64,000 bases of DNA from Stutzerimonas decontaminans (GTDB lineage Bacteria; Pseudomonadota; Gammaproteobacteria; Pseudomonadales; Pseudomonadaceae): NCBI RefSeq assembly GCF_000661915.1, contig NZ_CP007509.1, forward strand, positions 1,612,001 to 1,676,000, read 5' to 3'. A model generated the notes under the pieces. It saw only the letters and a program-made list of their open reading frames with translations, searched no databases and was not told the DNA's origin. A program made the translations under genes and the position numbers. Below are positions 17,929 to 30,446 of the stretch, in pieces; position 1 is the stretch's first letter; each line of letters opens with the position of its first letter.

Positions 17929-20900
17929 CTAGGATCCCAGTTCGCTGGGCGCGAGTCGTTCGAGGAGCGCTTCCAGGGTATTGAAACGCTCTTCCGGGCG
18001 TTCCATCGGCACCTGGAATTTGAACAGCGTGGCGCCCTCGAACTTGTAGCGCTTGGGCTGACTCTGGATCAGCTTGATCAGCACCATCGGATCGACCGAG
18101 GTATCTGCCGAGAACTCGATGCGCCCACCCTGCGGGCCGGCGTCGATCTTGATGATGCCGAGCTTTTCCGACTGCAGCTTGAGCAGCGTCAGGCGCACCA
18201 GATTCTTGGTTGGCTCGGGCAGCAGGCCGAAGCGGTCGATCATCTCCACCTGCAGTTCCTTCAAGCCATCCTCGTCGGCGGCATTGGCGATACGCTTGTA
18301 GAGGATCAGACGGGCGTGCACGTCCGGCAGATAGTCCTCCGGAATCAGTGCCGGCAGGCGCAGGTTGATCTCCGGGCCGCCGCCGAGCGGCTGCTCCAGG
18401 TTCGGCTGCTCGCCCTTGCGGATGGCTTTGACCGCGCGCTCGAGCATTTCCATATAAAGAGTGAAGCCGACGGCCTGGATCTGTCCGCTCTGGCCCTCGC
18501 CGAGCAGCTCGCCGGCGCCGCGGATTTCCAGGTCGTGGGTGGCCAGGACGAAGCCTGCACCGAGGTCCTGGGCATTGGCGATGGCCTCCAGGCGCTTCTG
18601 CGCGTCGTCGGTCATGGCCTTGCGAGTAGGGGTGAGCAGATAGGCATAGGCCTGGTGGTGACTGCGCCCGACCCGGCCACGCAGCTGGTGCAGCTGCGCC
18701 AGGCCGAACTTGTCGGCGCGCTCGATGATGATGGTGTTGGCGCTCGGCACGTCGATGCCGGTTTCGATAATGGTCGAGGCCACCAGCACGTTGAAGCGCT
18801 TGTGGTAGAAGTCGCTCATGACCTGTTCGAGGTCACGCTCGCGCATCTGCCCGTGGCCGATCGCGACGCGTGCCTCCGGCACCAGTGCCTGCAGATCGGC
18901 GGCGCATTTCTCGATGGTCTTCACATCGTTGTGCAGGTAATAGACCTGGCCGCCGCGCAACAGCTCGCGCAGCAGCGCCTCCTTGATCACGGTGTTCTGC
19001 TGTTCCATGACGAAGGTGCGCACCGACAGGCGGCGCGCCGGCGGCGTGGCGATGATCGACAGGTCGCGCATGCCGGCGATGGACATGTTCAGCGTGCGCG
19101 GAATCGGCGTGGCGGTCAGGGTGAGGATGTCCACCTCGCTGCGCAGCGCCTTGAGTTGTTCCTTCTGGCGTACGCCGAAGCGGTGTTCCTCGTCGATGAT
19201 GACCAGGCCCAGGTTGCTGAACTTGACGTCGTCCTGCAGCAGCTTGTGGGTGCCGATGAGGATGTCGATCTTGCCCTCGGCGAGCTCGGCGATAGCGTTC
19301 TGCACCTCCTTGGCGGATTTGAAGCGGCTCATCACCTCGACCCGCACCGGCCAGTCGGCGAAGCGGTCGCGGAAGCTGTTGTAATGCTGCTGGGCGAGCA
19401 GGGTGGTCGGCACCAGTACGCCAACCTGCCGGCCGCCATGGACGGCGATGAACGCGGCGCGCATGGCGACTTCGGTCTTGCCGAAGCCGACATCGCCGCA
19501 GACCAGGCGGTCCATCGGCTTGGCCGACAACAGGTCCTCGCGCACCGCGTCGATGGCGGCCTGCTGATCGGGCGTTTCCTCGAACGGAAAGCCTGCGGCG
19601 AACGTTTCGTAGTCGACCTGCGGGTCTTTGAATGCATAACCCTCGCGTGCCGCGCGGCGGGCGTAGATGTCGAGCAGCTCGGCGGCAACGTCGCGGACCT
19701 GCTCGGCGGCCTTGCGCTTGGCCTTCTGCCAGGTTTCCGAACCGAGCCGGTGCAGTGGCGCGAGCGCGTCGTCGCTGCCTGTATAGCGGGCGATCAGGTG
19801 CAGGCTGGCGACCGGCACGTAGAGCTTGGCGTCCTCGGCGTACTGCAGCAGCAGGAATTCCTGCGCCTGGCCTTCGATTTCGAGGGTGACCAATCCCTGG
19901 TAGCGACCGACACCGTGATCGATGTGCACCACCGGCGAGCCTTCGCGCAGCTCGGTGAGGTTCTTGATAACGTTTTCGCCAGCGTCGCGACCCTTCTCCC
20001 TGCGTCGGCGTTGCATGACGCGCTGGCCGAACAGGGGGCTTTCCGCGACCAGTGCCACGTCGTCCAGTTGCAGGCCTTCGTCGAGCGGGGCGATGGTGAT
20101 GGCCAGACGTTCGTCGCTGGCGAGAAAGCCCGGCCAGCCGTCGACTTCCTGAGGACGCAACTTCAGCCGTGCCAGCAGCTCCAGCAACACCTCGCGGCGA
20201 CCAGCGGATTCGGCAGTGAACAGCACGCGTCCCGGATAGCTTTCGAGGAATTGCCGCAGCTTGCCCAGCGGCTCATTGGCCTTGGACTCGATGGCCAATT
20301 CTGGCAGCGCGTGGGCATTGAAGCGTTCACGGCCGATACCTGGCTCGACGTCCTGCTGGCTGGCGACCACCCGTGGCCAGAGTTTCAGGCGAGCGAAGCA
20401 GTCCTCCACCGGCATGAACAGCTCGGCAGGCGGCAACAGCGGGCGCTCGGGGTCGACGCGACGTTCCTCGTAGCGATTGCGTACATCACTCCAGAACTGC
20501 TCGGCGGCCTGTTCGATGCCGGGCAGCGAGAACACCTGGCTGTCTTCGGGCAGGTAATCGAACAGCGTCGCGGTTTCTTCATAGAACAGTGGCAGGTAGT
20601 ACTCGATACCTGCTGGGGTGATGCCGGTGGAGAGATCCTGATAGATCGGGCAGCGGCGGAAATCGACGTCGAAACGCTCGCGGAACCGCGCGCGGAAGCC
20701 AGTGACCGCTTCTTTCTTCAGGGGGAACTCGCGTGCCGGCAACAGGCGGATCGACTCCACCTTGTCGATCGAACGCTGGTTTTCCGGATCGAAGGTGCGC
20801 AGTGTTTCGATCTCGTCATCGAACAGGTCGATGCGGTAGGGCAGGGGGCTGCCCATGGGGAATAAATCGATCAACGCACCGCGTACGGCGAATTCGCCAT

Positions 20901-21375
20901 GCTCGTAGACCGTGTCCACGCAGCGATAGCCGGCCGCTTCCAGACGCAGACGCATCTGCTCGACGTCGAGCTTCTGCCCGACGTCCAGCACCAGACTCGA
21001 ACCCAGCAGGAAGCGCTTCGGCGCCAGCCTGTGTAGGGCGGTGGTGATCGGCACTACCAGCACGCCGTGGCTCAGTTCCGGCAGTTGGTAGAGCGCGGAA
21101 ATGCGCTGGGAGACGATGTCCTGATGTGGCGAAAATATGTCGTAGGGCAGCGTTTCCCAATCGGGGAAATGCAGCACCGGCAGTCCCGGTGCGAAGAAAG
21201 CGAGCTCTTCCTGCAGGCGCTCGGCACTCTGGCTGTCGGCAGTGAGGAGCAACGTGAAGCGTTTGGCGTTGCTGGCTGCTTCGGCAATCGCCAGGCTCAG
21301 CGCGGCTCCTGGAAGATTGCCCCAGTGTTGCTTGCCGCTGGCGGCAGGCAGGGGTGGAAGGCGCAAGACGGACAC
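17929..21375 (-). CDS. mfd: Transcription-repair coupling factor Mfd
   Basis: A 1148-aa ATP-dependent translocase that removes RNA polymerase stalled at lesions and recruits UvrA. The N-terminal UvrB-homology region (1-~350) is followed by the RNA-polymerase-interacting domain (GSPVVHIDHGVGRYQG, ~475-490). The SF2 motor has Walker A GDVGFGKT (~625) and IIDEEHRFGVRQKEQLK (~727); a TRG region and the UvrA-masking C-terminal domain (EDYLPDVHARLILYKRIA) follow. Length equals E. coli Mfd (1148). The start is GTG at 21375. It is divergent from gap. Confidence 0.97.
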   Translation of the reverse strand: MSVLRLPPLPAASGKQHWGNLPGAALSLAIAEAASNAKRFTLLLTADSQSAERLQEELAFFAPGLPVLHFPDWETLPYDIFSPHQDIVSQRISALYQLPELSHGVLVVPITTALHRLAPKRFLLGSSLVLDVGQKLDVEQMRLRLEAAGYRCVDTVYEHGEFAVRGALIDLFPMGSPLPYRIDLFDDEIETLRTFDPENQRSIDKVESIRLLPAREFPLKKEAVTGFRARFRERFDVDFRRCPIYQDLSTGITPAGIEYYLPLFYEETATLFDYLPEDSQVFSLPGIEQAAEQFWSDVRNRYEERRVDPERPLLPPAELFMPVEDCFARLKLWPRVVASQQDVEPGIGRERFNAHALPELAIESKANEPLGKLRQFLESYPGRVLFTAESAGRREVLLELLARLKLRPQEVDGWPGFLASDERLAITIAPLDEGLQLDDVALVAESPLFGQRVMQRRRREKGRDAGENVIKNLTELREGSPVVHIDHGVGRYQGLVTLEIEGQAQEFLLLQYAEDAKLYVPVASLHLIARYTGSDDALAPLHRLGSETWQKAKRKAAEQVRDVAAELLDIYARRAAREGYAFKDPQVDYETFAAGFPFEETPDQQAAIDAVREDLLSAKPMDRLVCGDVGFGKTEVAMRAAFIAVHGGRQVGVLVPTTLLAQQHYNSFRDRFADWPVRVEVMSRFKSAKEVQNAIAELAEGKIDILIGTHKLLQDDVKFSNLGLVIIDEEHRFGVRQKEQLKALRSEVDILTLTATPIPRTLNMSIAGMRDLSIIATPPARRLSVRTFVMEQQNTVIKEALLRELLRGGQVYYLHNDVKTIEKCAADLQALVPEARVAIGHGQMRERDLEQVMSDFYHKRFNVLVASTIIETGIDVPSANTIIIERADKFGLAQLHQLRGRVGRSHHQAYAYLLTPTRKAMTDDAQKRLEAIANAQDLGAGFVLATHDLEIRGAGELLGEGQSGQIQAVGFTLYMEMLERAVKAIRKGEQPNLEQPLGGGPEINLRLPALIPEDYLPDVHARLILYKRIANAADEDGLKELQVEMIDRFGLLPEPTKNLVRLTLLKLQSEKLGIIKIDAGPQGGRIEFSADTSVDPMVLIKLIQSQPKRYKFEGATLFKFQVPMERPEERFNTLEALLERLAPSELGS

Positions 21376-21461
21376 GAGTGGGCGTGGCTCCGATAGAAAA
21401 ATAGGCCGTCGGGATTGTAACTATCGAGGCGCTTGGCTGTCAGTGTTTCGTCCGCTGCAGA

Positions 21462-21490
21462 TTGCCGGCGCTAGGGTGCGCCGTCATAAT
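21462..21490 (+). promoter_or_regulatory. Predicted sigma-70 promoter of gap
   Basis: TTGCCG (21462-21467) and CATAAT (21485-21490) are separated by 17 bases. The predicted transcript would start near 21497, 37 bases before the GTG start of gap. Confidence 0.6.
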
Positions 21491-21533
21491 GTAGCCCCTT
21501 TTCTCAGCCCCTACATGTTGGAAGGAACTGCCC

Positions 21534-22985
21534 GTGACTCAGAAGCCCGACCAGTGTCTTGGTGAATGGATTGACCGCGAAGCCCTCGCCGAAGCGATGA
21601 TTCCGCTGATTGGTCAGCTGTATCGCAACAACAACGTGGTGACTTCGATCTACGGCCGTGGCCTGATCAATCGTTCGGTGATCGCCATCCTCAAGGCACA
21701 CCGTTTCGCCCGTCACCGCATTGCCGACGAAACCGAGCTGTCGGTGCACGACACCTTCCAGATCCTCAAGACGATGAGCGAAATGAACCTGGGCGCCGCT
21801 TCGGTGGACCTGGGCAAGCTGGTCGCCAAGTACAAGGAAGCGGGCAACGGCCGCAACCTCGAGCAGTTCGTCCGCGAAGAGCTGGCCGAAGTGGCTGACA
21901 AGCGTCACGCCGCCTCCGGCCACAAAGGCACCGACGTCGTACTTTACGGTTTCGGTCGAATCGGTCGCCTGCTGGCGCGTATCCTGATCGAGAAAACCGG
22001 TGGTGGCGACGGCCTGCGCTTGCGCGCCATCGTCGTGCGCAAGGGCGCCGACAACGATCTGGTCAAGCGTGCCAGCCTGCTGCGTCGTGATTCGGTGCAT
22101 GGTCCATTCGATGGCACCATTACCATCGACGAAGAAAACAGCACCATCACCGCCAATGGCAACCTGATCCAGGTGATCTATTCCAACGATCCGTCATCGG
22201 TGGACTACACCCAGTACGGTATCGAGAACGCGTTGCTGGTCGACAACACCGGTAAGTGGCGCGACGCCGAAGGCCTGGGGCAGCACCTCAAGTGCCCAGG
22301 TGTCGCTCGCGTCGTGTTGACCGCGCCGGGCAAGGGCGAGCTGAAGAACATCGTGCATGGCATCAACCATGGCGATATCACTGCCGATGACAAGATCATC
22401 TCCGCTGCGTCCTGCACCACCAACGCCATCGTGCCGGTGCTCAAGGCGGTCAACGATCAGTACGGCATCGTCAACGGTCACGTTGAAACCGTGCATTCCT
22501 ACACCAACGACCAGAACCTGATCGACAACTTCCACAAAGGCAGTCGTCGTGGTCGCAGCGCAGCGCTGAACATGGTCATCACCGAGACTGGCGCCGCCAC
22601 CGCTGCCGCCAAGGCGCTGCCAGTGCTCAAAGGCAAGCTGACCGGCAACGCGATCCGCGTGCCGACGCCGAACGTGTCGATGGCCATTCTCAACCTGAAC
22701 CTGGAGAAGGCTACCAGTCGCGAAGAAATCAACGAGTACCTGCGCCAGATGGCCATGCACTCGGATCTGCAGAAGCAGATCGACTTCGTCAACTCGCAGG
22801 AAGTTGTATCCACTGATTTCGTCGGCTCGCGCCATGCTGGTGTCGTGGATGCCGAAGCGACGATCTGCAACGACAATCGTGTCGTGCTCTACGTCTGGTA
22901 CGACAACGAGTTCGGCTACAGCTGTCAGGTGGTGCGGGTGATGGAAGACATGGCAGGGGTTAACCCGCCGGCGTTTCCGCGCTAA
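21534..22985 (+). CDS. gap: Glyceraldehyde-3-phosphate dehydrogenase, long form
   Basis: A 483-aa GAPDH, about 140 residues longer than the classical enzyme because of an N-terminal helical extension (1-~130). The NAD-binding glycine loop is LYGFGRIGRLLARIL (~136-150). The active site is SAASCTTNAIVP with Cys294, the thiol that forms the acyl-enzyme; WYDNEFGYSCQ closes the protein. The GTG at 21534 has GGAAGGAA upstream. It corresponds to the long GAPDH of Pseudomonas (PA3001 type, recalled). Glycolytic versus gluconeogenic direction cannot be read from the sequence. Confidence 0.95.
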   Translation: MTQKPDQCLGEWIDREALAEAMIPLIGQLYRNNNVVTSIYGRGLINRSVIAILKAHRFARHRIADETELSVHDTFQILKTMSEMNLGAASVDLGKLVAKYKEAGNGRNLEQFVREELAEVADKRHAASGHKGTDVVLYGFGRIGRLLARILIEKTGGGDGLRLRAIVVRKGADNDLVKRASLLRRDSVHGPFDGTITIDEENSTITANGNLIQVIYSNDPSSVDYTQYGIENALLVDNTGKWRDAEGLGQHLKCPGVARVVLTAPGKGELKNIVHGINHGDITADDKIISAASCTTNAIVPVLKAVNDQYGIVNGHVETVHSYTNDQNLIDNFHKGSRRGRSAALNMVITETGAATAAAKALPVLKGKLTGNAIRVPTPNVSMAILNLNLEKATSREEINEYLRQMAMHSDLQKQIDFVNSQEVVSTDFVGSRHAGVVDAEATICNDNRVVLYVWYDNEFGYSCQVVRVMEDMAGVNPPAFPR

Positions 22986-23006
22986 GCGCTGCGGTGGATG
23001 AAGCAG

Positions 23007-23038
23007 AAACGGGAGCCTCGGCTCCCGTTTTGCGTTTT
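23007..23038 (+). terminator. Intrinsic terminator of gap
   Basis: The 10-bp stem AACGGGAGCC-type hairpin (AAACGGGAGC, loop CTCG, GCTCCCGTTT, 23007-23030) is followed by a T-rich tail. It is 20 bases after the gap stop. Confidence 0.85.
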
Positions 23039-23145
23039 TGGGTGGTGGCGCGCGCGCCGGGCTTGAGTGGTCGAATGGTCGCCCAATAGTGTGGAGCGCC
23101 ATTTTTGCTCCTCTTGTTTCGAGTCAAAAATCCGCAACGCTTGGG

Positions 23146-23175
23146 TGGTCAGTCAAGGTCCGCGACCTCTATAAT
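23146..23175 (+). promoter_or_regulatory. Predicted promoter of the nqr operon
   Basis: A perfect TATAAT (23170-23175) has a partial -35 (TGGTCA, 23146-23151) 18 bases upstream. Transcription would begin near 23182, leaving a leader of about 132 bases before nqrA. The rest of the 328-base gap between gap and nqrA holds the gap terminator, the palindrome at 23216 and a nine-A tract (23275-23283). Confidence 0.6.
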
Positions 23176-23212
23176 CGGGCGGATTTTTTACCTGGGTCCG
23201 CGACATGGTGTC

Positions 23213-23236
23213 GCGCCAATAACGTATTGGTGCGCG
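23213..23236 (+). promoter_or_regulatory. Palindrome in the nqr leader
   Basis: CCAATA-ACG-TATTGG (23216-23230) is a perfect dyad, flanked by GCG and CGC that extend the pairing imperfectly. It lies about 35 bases downstream of the predicted nqr start site. It could be an operator or an RNA hairpin; no known regulator site is recognised. Confidence 0.4.
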
Positions 23237-23292
23237 CAGCGCAATCCTACTTTGCGCCATGCCGTTGGGTCTGCAAAAAAAAAGCTTTCTAA

Positions 23293-24651
<1,359 letters not shown>

Positions 24652-24654
24652 GGC

Positions 24655-25866
24655 ATGGGCATCCGCGCATTCCTCGACAAGATCGAGCATCACTTTGAAA
24701 AAGGCGGCAAGTACGAAAAGTGGTACGCACTGTACGAAGCAGCCGACACCTTCCTTTATCGTCCCGGTAGCGTCACCAAGACCACCGCCCACGTGCGCGA
24801 CGGCATCGACCTCAAGCGCATGATGATCACCGTCTGGATGTGTACCTTCCCGGCGATGTTCTTCGGGATGTGGAACACCGGCTACCAGGCCAACCTGATC
24901 TTCGCGCAGAGCCCTGATCTGCTGGCGGCTCAGGAGGGCTGGCGCTTCGGTCTGATCGGTGCGCTCGCCGGCTTCGATCCGAACAGCCTATGGGATAACT
25001 TCATCCAGGGCGCGGCCTACTTCCTGCCGATCTATGCGGTGACCTTCATCGTCGGCGGTTTCTGGGAAGTGCTGTTCGCTTCGATCCGCAAGCACGAGGT
25101 CAACGAAGGATTCTTCGTTACTTCAGTGCTGTTCGCCCTGATCCTGCCGCCGACCATCCCGCTGTGGCAGGTTGCGCTGGGCATCAGCTTCGGTGTCGTG
25201 ATCGGCAAGGAGATTTTCGGCGGTACCGGCAAGAACTTCCTGAACCCGGCGCTGACTGCGCGGGCGTTCCTGTTCTTCGCCTACCCGGCGCAGATGTCTG
25301 GTGATGCGGTCTGGACCGCCGTCGATGGCTATGCCGGCGCAACCGCGCTGAGCCTGGGCTTCGCCGGTGGCATCGAGAACGTCATCGAAAGCGGTATCAC
25401 CTGGATGGACGCTTTCGTCGGCACCATTCATGGCTCGATCGGTGAGACCAGCACGCTGGCGATCTTCATTGGTGGCGTCATTCTGATCGGCAGCAAGATC
25501 GCCTCCTGGCGCATCGTTACCGGCGTGATGCTGGGCATGATCGGTCTGAGCACGCTGTTCAACCTGATCGGCTCCGAGACCAATCCGCTGTTCGGTATGC
25601 CCTGGTACTGGCACATGGTCGTTGGTGGTTTCGCCTTCGGCATGATCTTCATGGCGACCGACCCGGTATCGGCTTCGATGACCAATACCGGTAAGTGGGT
25701 GTTCGGCATCCTTATCGGTGTGATGGTCGTGCTGATCCGTGTGGTCAACCCCGCCTTCCCGGAAGGCATGATGCTGGCGATCCTGTTCGCCAACCTGTGT
25801 GCGCCGCTGATTGACCATTTCGTCATTCAGGCCAATATCAAGCGGAGGCTGGCACGTAATGTCTAG
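24655..25866 (+). CDS. nqrB: Na+-NQR subunit B
   Basis: A 403-aa integral membrane subunit with about ten helices that carries covalent FMN and riboflavin and forms part of the Na+ channel. The FMN-attachment motif is DGYAGAT, with Thr230 as the acceptor for ApbE-catalysed flavinylation. The N-terminal soluble stretch ([18 protein letters not shown]) and [20 protein letters not shown] are family-typical. Its last bases overlap nqrC by 8 bases. Confidence 0.97.
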   Translation: MGIRAFLDKIEHHFEKGGKYEKWYALYEAADTFLYRPGSVTKTTAHVRDGIDLKRMMITVWMCTFPAMFFGMWNTGYQANLIFAQSPDLLAAQEGWRFGLIGALAGFDPNSLWDNFIQGAAYFLPIYAVTFIVGGFWEVLFASIRKHEVNEGFFVTSVLFALILPPTIPLWQVALGISFGVVIGKEIFGGTGKNFLNPALTARAFLFFAYPAQMSGDAVWTAVDGYAGATALSLGFAGGIENVIESGITWMDAFVGTIHGSIGETSTLAIFIGGVILIGSKIASWRIVTGVMLGMIGLSTLFNLIGSETNPLFGMPWYWHMVVGGFAFGMIFMATDPVSASMTNTGKWVFGILIGVMVVLIRVVNPAFPEGMMLAILFANLCAPLIDHFVIQANIKRRLARNV

Positions 25867-26653
25867 TCAGAAAGAATCCACCGTTCGCACGCTGACGGTA
25901 GCCCTGTTGGTCTGCCTGGTGTGCTCCATCTTCGTGGCCGGCGCCGCTGTGGCGCTTCGTCCGACCCAGCAGGAAAACCGACTGCTCGACAAGCAGCGCA
26001 GCATCCTGGCCATCGCTGGCCTGGGCGAGGCGGGCATGTCCGGCAATCAGGTCAAGCAGCTGTTCAATGACCGCATCGTTGCTCGTCTTGTTGATCTGGA
26101 AACCGGCAAGTTCAGCGACGAGTTCGACGCCAAGACCTTCGATCCGCTGGCGGCAGCAAAGGATCCGGCGCTGTCCAAGCGCCTTCCTGGTGAGCAGGAT
26201 ATCGCCTCGATCAAGCGTCGCGAGCGCTACAGCACTGTTTATATCGTCGAAGGTCAGGGTGAAGGCGAAATCGACACACTGATCCTGCCGGTTCGTGGCT
26301 ACGGTTTGTGGTCGACGCTGTACGGCTTCATGGCTGTGCAGGGCGACTTGGACACCGTCGCCGGCTTCGGCTTCTACCAGCACGGCGAAACGCCGGGCCT
26401 GGGTGGTGAGGTCGATAATCCGAAGTGGCGCGGCCAGTGGCCGGGCAAGGAACTGTTCGACGACAACGGCAAGCTGGCCGTGCAGATCGTCAAGGGCGGC
26501 GTCGATCCGCAAAGCCCGCGCGCCACTCACCAGGTCGATGGCTTGGCTGGCGCAACCCTGACCAGCAACGGCGTCAACTCGCTGTTGCAGTTCTGGCTGG
26601 GCGAAAACGGCTTCGGTCCATTCATCGCTAATCTGCGCGCTGGGGAGGCTTGA
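25859..26653 (+). CDS. nqrC: Na+-NQR subunit C
   Basis: A 264-aa subunit with one N-terminal membrane helix (about 10-35) and a periplasmic FMN-binding domain. The covalent FMN acceptor is Thr233 in [26 protein letters not shown] and [11 protein letters not shown] are family landmarks. ATG 25859 ([14 protein letters not shown]) is inside the 3' end of nqrB; the longer upstream frame is shadow sequence of nqrB. Downstream nqrD starts 2 bases after the stop. Confidence 0.96.
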   Translation: MSSQKESTVRTLTVALLVCLVCSIFVAGAAVALRPTQQENRLLDKQRSILAIAGLGEAGMSGNQVKQLFNDRIVARLVDLETGKFSDEFDAKTFDPLAAAKDPALSKRLPGEQDIASIKRRERYSTVYIVEGQGEGEIDTLILPVRGYGLWSTLYGFMAVQGDLDTVAGFGFYQHGETPGLGGEVDNPKWRGQWPGKELFDDNGKLAVQIVKGGVDPQSPRATHQVDGLAGATLTSNGVNSLLQFWLGENGFGPFIANLRAGEA

Positions 26654-26655
26654 TC

Positions 26656-27323
26656 ATGTCGCAACCCACTGTCAAAGAAGTACTGCTAAACCCGGTCTTC
26701 AACAACAACCCCATCGGTCTGCAGATTCTCGGGATCTGTTCGGCACTGGCGGTAACCTCTAACCTGAACACGGCGTTGGTGATGTCGGTAGCGCTGACTC
26801 TGGTCTGCGCCTTCTCCAACCTGTTCATCTCGATGATCCGCAGCCAGATCCCGAACTCGATTCGCATGATCGTGCAGATGGTGATCATCGCCTCGCTGGT
26901 AATCCTGGTTGACCAGGTGCTCAAGGCCTATGCCTTCTCGCTGTCTAAGCAGCTGTCGGTATTCGTCGGGCTGATCATCACCAACTGTATCGTGATGGGT
27001 CGTGCCGAAGCCTTCGCCATGCAGAACCCGCCGGTGCTGTCGTTCTTCGACGGCATTGGTAACGGTCTCGGCTATAGCGCGATGTTGATTGCGCTGGGTT
27101 TCATTCGCGAGCTGACCGGTGCCGGCAAACTGATGGGCTACACCATCCTGCCGGCCGTCAATGACGGCGGCTGGTATCTGCCGAACGGCATGATGTTGCT
27201 GCCGCCATCGGCGTTCTTCTTGATCGGTCTGTTCATCTGGGGCATCCGCGCCTGGAAGAAGGAGCAGGTCGAGAAGCCTGCCTTCAAGATGGCGCCGCAA
27301 GTCTCGAATAAGGAGGCTTATTA

Positions 27324-27324
<1 letters not shown>
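26656..27324 (+). CDS. nqrD: Na+-NQR subunit D
   Basis: A 222-aa membrane subunit with about six helices, homologous to NqrE with inverted topology. Together they coordinate a membrane 2Fe-2S centre. [21 protein letters not shown] is the family start and [14 protein letters not shown] contains the conserved cysteine. ATG 26656 is preferred to a TTG six bases upstream. The stop TAA overlaps the ATG of nqrE by one base. Confidence 0.96.
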
Positions 27325-27932
<608 letters not shown>

Positions 27933-27947
27933 GGACGGGACGAACTG

Positions 27948-29171
27948 ATGAGTTACGAAATTTTCCTCGCCATCGGTATGTTCACCGCCATCGTGCTTGC
28001 GCTGGTGGTGATCATCCTGGCTGCGCGCGCCAAGCTGGTATCCAGCGGCGACGTGTCCATCGAAATCAACGGTGAGCGAACCATCACCGTACCTGCCGGC
28101 GGCAAGCTATTGCAGACGCTGGCCGCCAACAACATCTTCCTTTCGTCCGCCTGTGGCGGCGGCGGTACCTGCGCACAGTGCAAGTGCATCGTCGAGAGCG
28201 GTGGCGGCGAGATGCTGCCCACCGAGGAGTCGCACTTCACCCGCCGCGAAGCGGGCGAAGGCTGGCGCCTGTCCTGCCAGACCCCGGTCAAGGCGGACAT
28301 GAAGATCGAAGTGCCGGAAGAAGTCTTCGGCGTGAAAAAGTGGGAATGCACCGTCGAGTCCAATCCGAACGTCGCGACCTTCATCAAGGAGCTGACGCTC
28401 AAGCTGCCGGAAGGCGAGAACGTCGATTTCCGCGCTGGCGGCTACGTGCAGCTGGAGTGCCCGCCGCACGAAGTGCGTTATCGGGATTTCGACATCCAGG
28501 AAGAGTATCGCGGCGACTGGGACAAGTTCGATCAGTGGAAGTACGTATCCAAGTGCGACGAGACCGTCATTCGTGCGTATTCCATGGCCAATTACCCCGA
28601 AGAACGCGGTCTGGTGAAGTTCAACATCCGTATCGCTTCGCCGCCGCCAGGCCGTGACGATATCCCGCCGGGCAAGATGTCGTCCTTCGTGTTCAGCCTC
28701 AAGCCGGGTGACAAGATCACCGTTTACGGACCGTTCGGTGAGTTCTTCGCCAAGGACACCGATGCCGAGATGGTCTTCATCGGTGGTGGTGCGGGTATGG
28801 CGCCGATGCGCTCGCACATCTTCGACCAGCTCAAGCGCCTGAAATCCAAGCGCAAGATGAGCTTCTGGTATGGCGCCCGCTCCATGCGCGAGGCCTTCTA
28901 CGTAGAAGAATACGACCAGCTGCAGGCGGAGAACCCCAACTTTCAGTGGCATTTGGCATTGTCCGACCCGCTGCCGGAAGACAATTGGGAAGGCCCGACC
29001 GGGTTCATCCACAACGTGTTGTACGAGAACTATCTGAAGGATCACCCTGCTCCGGAAGATTGCGAGTTCTACATGTGCGGTCCGCCCATGATGAACGCCT
29101 CGGTCATCAAGATGCTTACCGACCTGGGTGTGGAGCCGGAGAACATTCTGCTCGACGACTTCGGCGGCTAG
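27948..29171 (+). CDS. nqrF: Na+-NQR subunit F (NADH-oxidising)
   Basis: A 407-aa electron-entry subunit. An N-terminal membrane helix (3-26) is followed by a plant-type 2Fe-2S domain with Cys69, Cys75, Cys78 and Cys110 ([14 protein letters not shown], then RLSCQTPV). Next is a ferredoxin-reductase module: FAD site [13 protein letters not shown] site [15 protein letters not shown], and the terminal [14 protein letters not shown]. It passes hydride electrons from NADH to FAD and then to 2Fe-2S and the flavins of NqrC/B. Confidence 0.97.
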   Translation: MSYEIFLAIGMFTAIVLALVVIILAARAKLVSSGDVSIEINGERTITVPAGGKLLQTLAANNIFLSSACGGGGTCAQCKCIVESGGGEMLPTEESHFTRREAGEGWRLSCQTPVKADMKIEVPEEVFGVKKWECTVESNPNVATFIKELTLKLPEGENVDFRAGGYVQLECPPHEVRYRDFDIQEEYRGDWDKFDQWKYVSKCDETVIRAYSMANYPEERGLVKFNIRIASPPPGRDDIPPGKMSSFVFSLKPGDKITVYGPFGEFFAKDTDAEMVFIGGGAGMAPMRSHIFDQLKRLKSKRKMSFWYGARSMREAFYVEEYDQLQAENPNFQWHLALSDPLPEDNWEGPTGFIHNVLYENYLKDHPAPEDCEFYMCGPPMMNASVIKMLTDLGVEPENILLDDFGG

Positions 29172-29172
29172 C

Positions 29173-30222
29173 ATGATCCGAGCTTCACTCAGATCCATTG
29201 CTGTTGCGTCTCTCCAGCCCGTCATCGCTGTCGCGCTCGCGACAGCCCTGACGGGCTGTCTGTTTCAGGACAAAGTCGAAGCCTTCACCGGCCCCACGAT
29301 GGGCAGCACCTATACCGTCAAATACGTACGCAGTGGCGCTGTCCCGTCCAAGGAGGAGCTGCACGGTGAGGTCGAGGCGATTCTCGACGACATCGACAAA
29401 CAGCTTTCTACCTACCGCAGTGATTCCGATGTCGAGCGCTTCAACGCATTGCCTGCGGGTAGTTGCGAGCCGATGCCGGAGATGGTGCGCGAATTGGTCG
29501 CAGCGGGCGAACGGCTATCAGCGGACAGCGAGGGTGCGTTCGATCTTACACTCGAGCCTTTGCTGAACATCTGGGGCTTCGGTCCGCAGGGCCGTGGTGA
29601 GCGCGTTCCGTCGGCAGAAGATATCGAGGCGGCGAAAGCGTTCACCGGCCATCGGCACCTGCGCATCAATGGAGAGCAGTTGTGCAAGGCGGTTGCTGTG
29701 CAGCTGGACTTCAACAGCATCGCTGCCGGTTATGCCGTGGATCGTGTTGTTGATCGTTTGAAGGCTCTCGGCGTGCAGAGTTACCTTGTGGAAATCACCG
29801 GTGAACTCAAGGCAGAGGGCCGCAAACCCGATGGGTCACCTTGGCGTATTGCCATTGAGGCGCCTCGAGATGATCAGCGTGTAGCGCAGAAAATCGTCGA
29901 GCTCGATGGCCTGGGTGTATCCACATCCGGTGACTATCGCAATTATTTCGAGCAGGACGGCCGACGCTATTCGCACACATTGGACCCGCAGAGTGGCCGG
30001 CCGATTGACCATCATCTGGCGGCAGTAACGGTGATTGATAGATCGACTTTGCGTGCGGATGGGTTGTCTACCGCGCTAATGGTGCTGGGTCCCGAGCGGG
30101 GGCTGGCACTGGCTGAGCGTAATGCGATTGCCGCTTTCTTCGTCATCCGTGAAGGACAGGGCTTCGCAACAAAGAGCACCAGCGCTTTTGATGAGCTGTT
30201 CGGTGCAGGAGTAGAGCAATGA
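29173..30222 (+). CDS. apbE: FAD:protein FMN transferase ApbE (lipoprotein)
   Basis: A 349-aa periplasmic enzyme that attaches FMN to the threonines of NqrB and NqrC. A lipoprotein signal ends in the lipobox LTGC (about residue 27). The catalytic body starts TGPTMGSTYTVKY, continues with DFNSIAAGYAVDRV and GDYRNYFEQDGRRYSHTLDP, and has the Mg2+/FAD-site residues of the family. ATG 29173 begins one base after the nqrF stop; the longer frame is nqrF shadow. Position inside the nqr operon fits its substrate. Confidence 0.95.
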   Translation: MIRASLRSIAVASLQPVIAVALATALTGCLFQDKVEAFTGPTMGSTYTVKYVRSGAVPSKEELHGEVEAILDDIDKQLSTYRSDSDVERFNALPAGSCEPMPEMVRELVAAGERLSADSEGAFDLTLEPLLNIWGFGPQGRGERVPSAEDIEAAKAFTGHRHLRINGEQLCKAVAVQLDFNSIAAGYAVDRVVDRLKALGVQSYLVEITGELKAEGRKPDGSPWRIAIEAPRDDQRVAQKIVELDGLGVSTSGDYRNYFEQDGRRYSHTLDPQSGRPIDHHLAAVTVIDRSTLRADGLSTALMVLGPERGLALAERNAIAAFFVIREGQGFATKSTSAFDELFGAGVEQ

Positions 30223-30446
30223 CTTGGTTATTGGTTTTCGTGGTGATGCTGCTCGTGGTGTTCGGCATGGCCATTGGTGTGATCATGGGCCGAAAGCCCA
30301 TCGCGGGTTCCTGCGGTGGTATCGCCAACCTGGGTATCGAGAAAGAGTGTTCCATTTGTGGCGGAAGTCGCGAGAAATGCGAAGAAGTGAACGAGGCGAA
30401 GAACGCGGCTCGTACCGATCTTGCCTACGACGCCACCAAGCGTTGA
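30219..30446 (+). CDS. nqrM: Na+-NQR maturation protein NqrM
   Basis: A 75-aa protein with one N-terminal membrane helix (3-23) and four conserved cysteines, Cys32, Cys44, Cys47 and Cys54 (GSCGG, KECSICGG, EKCEE). NqrM (DUF539) is needed to assemble Na+-NQR, probably by delivering iron to the NqrD/E iron-sulfur centre. It overlaps the apbE stop by four bases (ATGA), closing the operon nqrABCDEF-apbE-nqrM. Confidence 0.95.
   Translation: MTWLLVFVVMLLVVFGMAIGVIMGRKPIAGSCGGIANLGIEKECSICGGSREKCEEVNEAKNAARTDLAYDATKR

Noticed and set aside
17449..20865. 1138-codon open frame antisense to mfd
   Set aside because: Same effect: no ribosome-binding site, no recognisable domain, skewed composition, while mfd is complete and conserved.
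23159..23189. Terminator-like TCCGC...GCGGA-T6 at the nqr promoter
   Set aside because: The stem has only five base pairs around a 15-base loop that contains the TATAAT box; the promoter reading explains it better.
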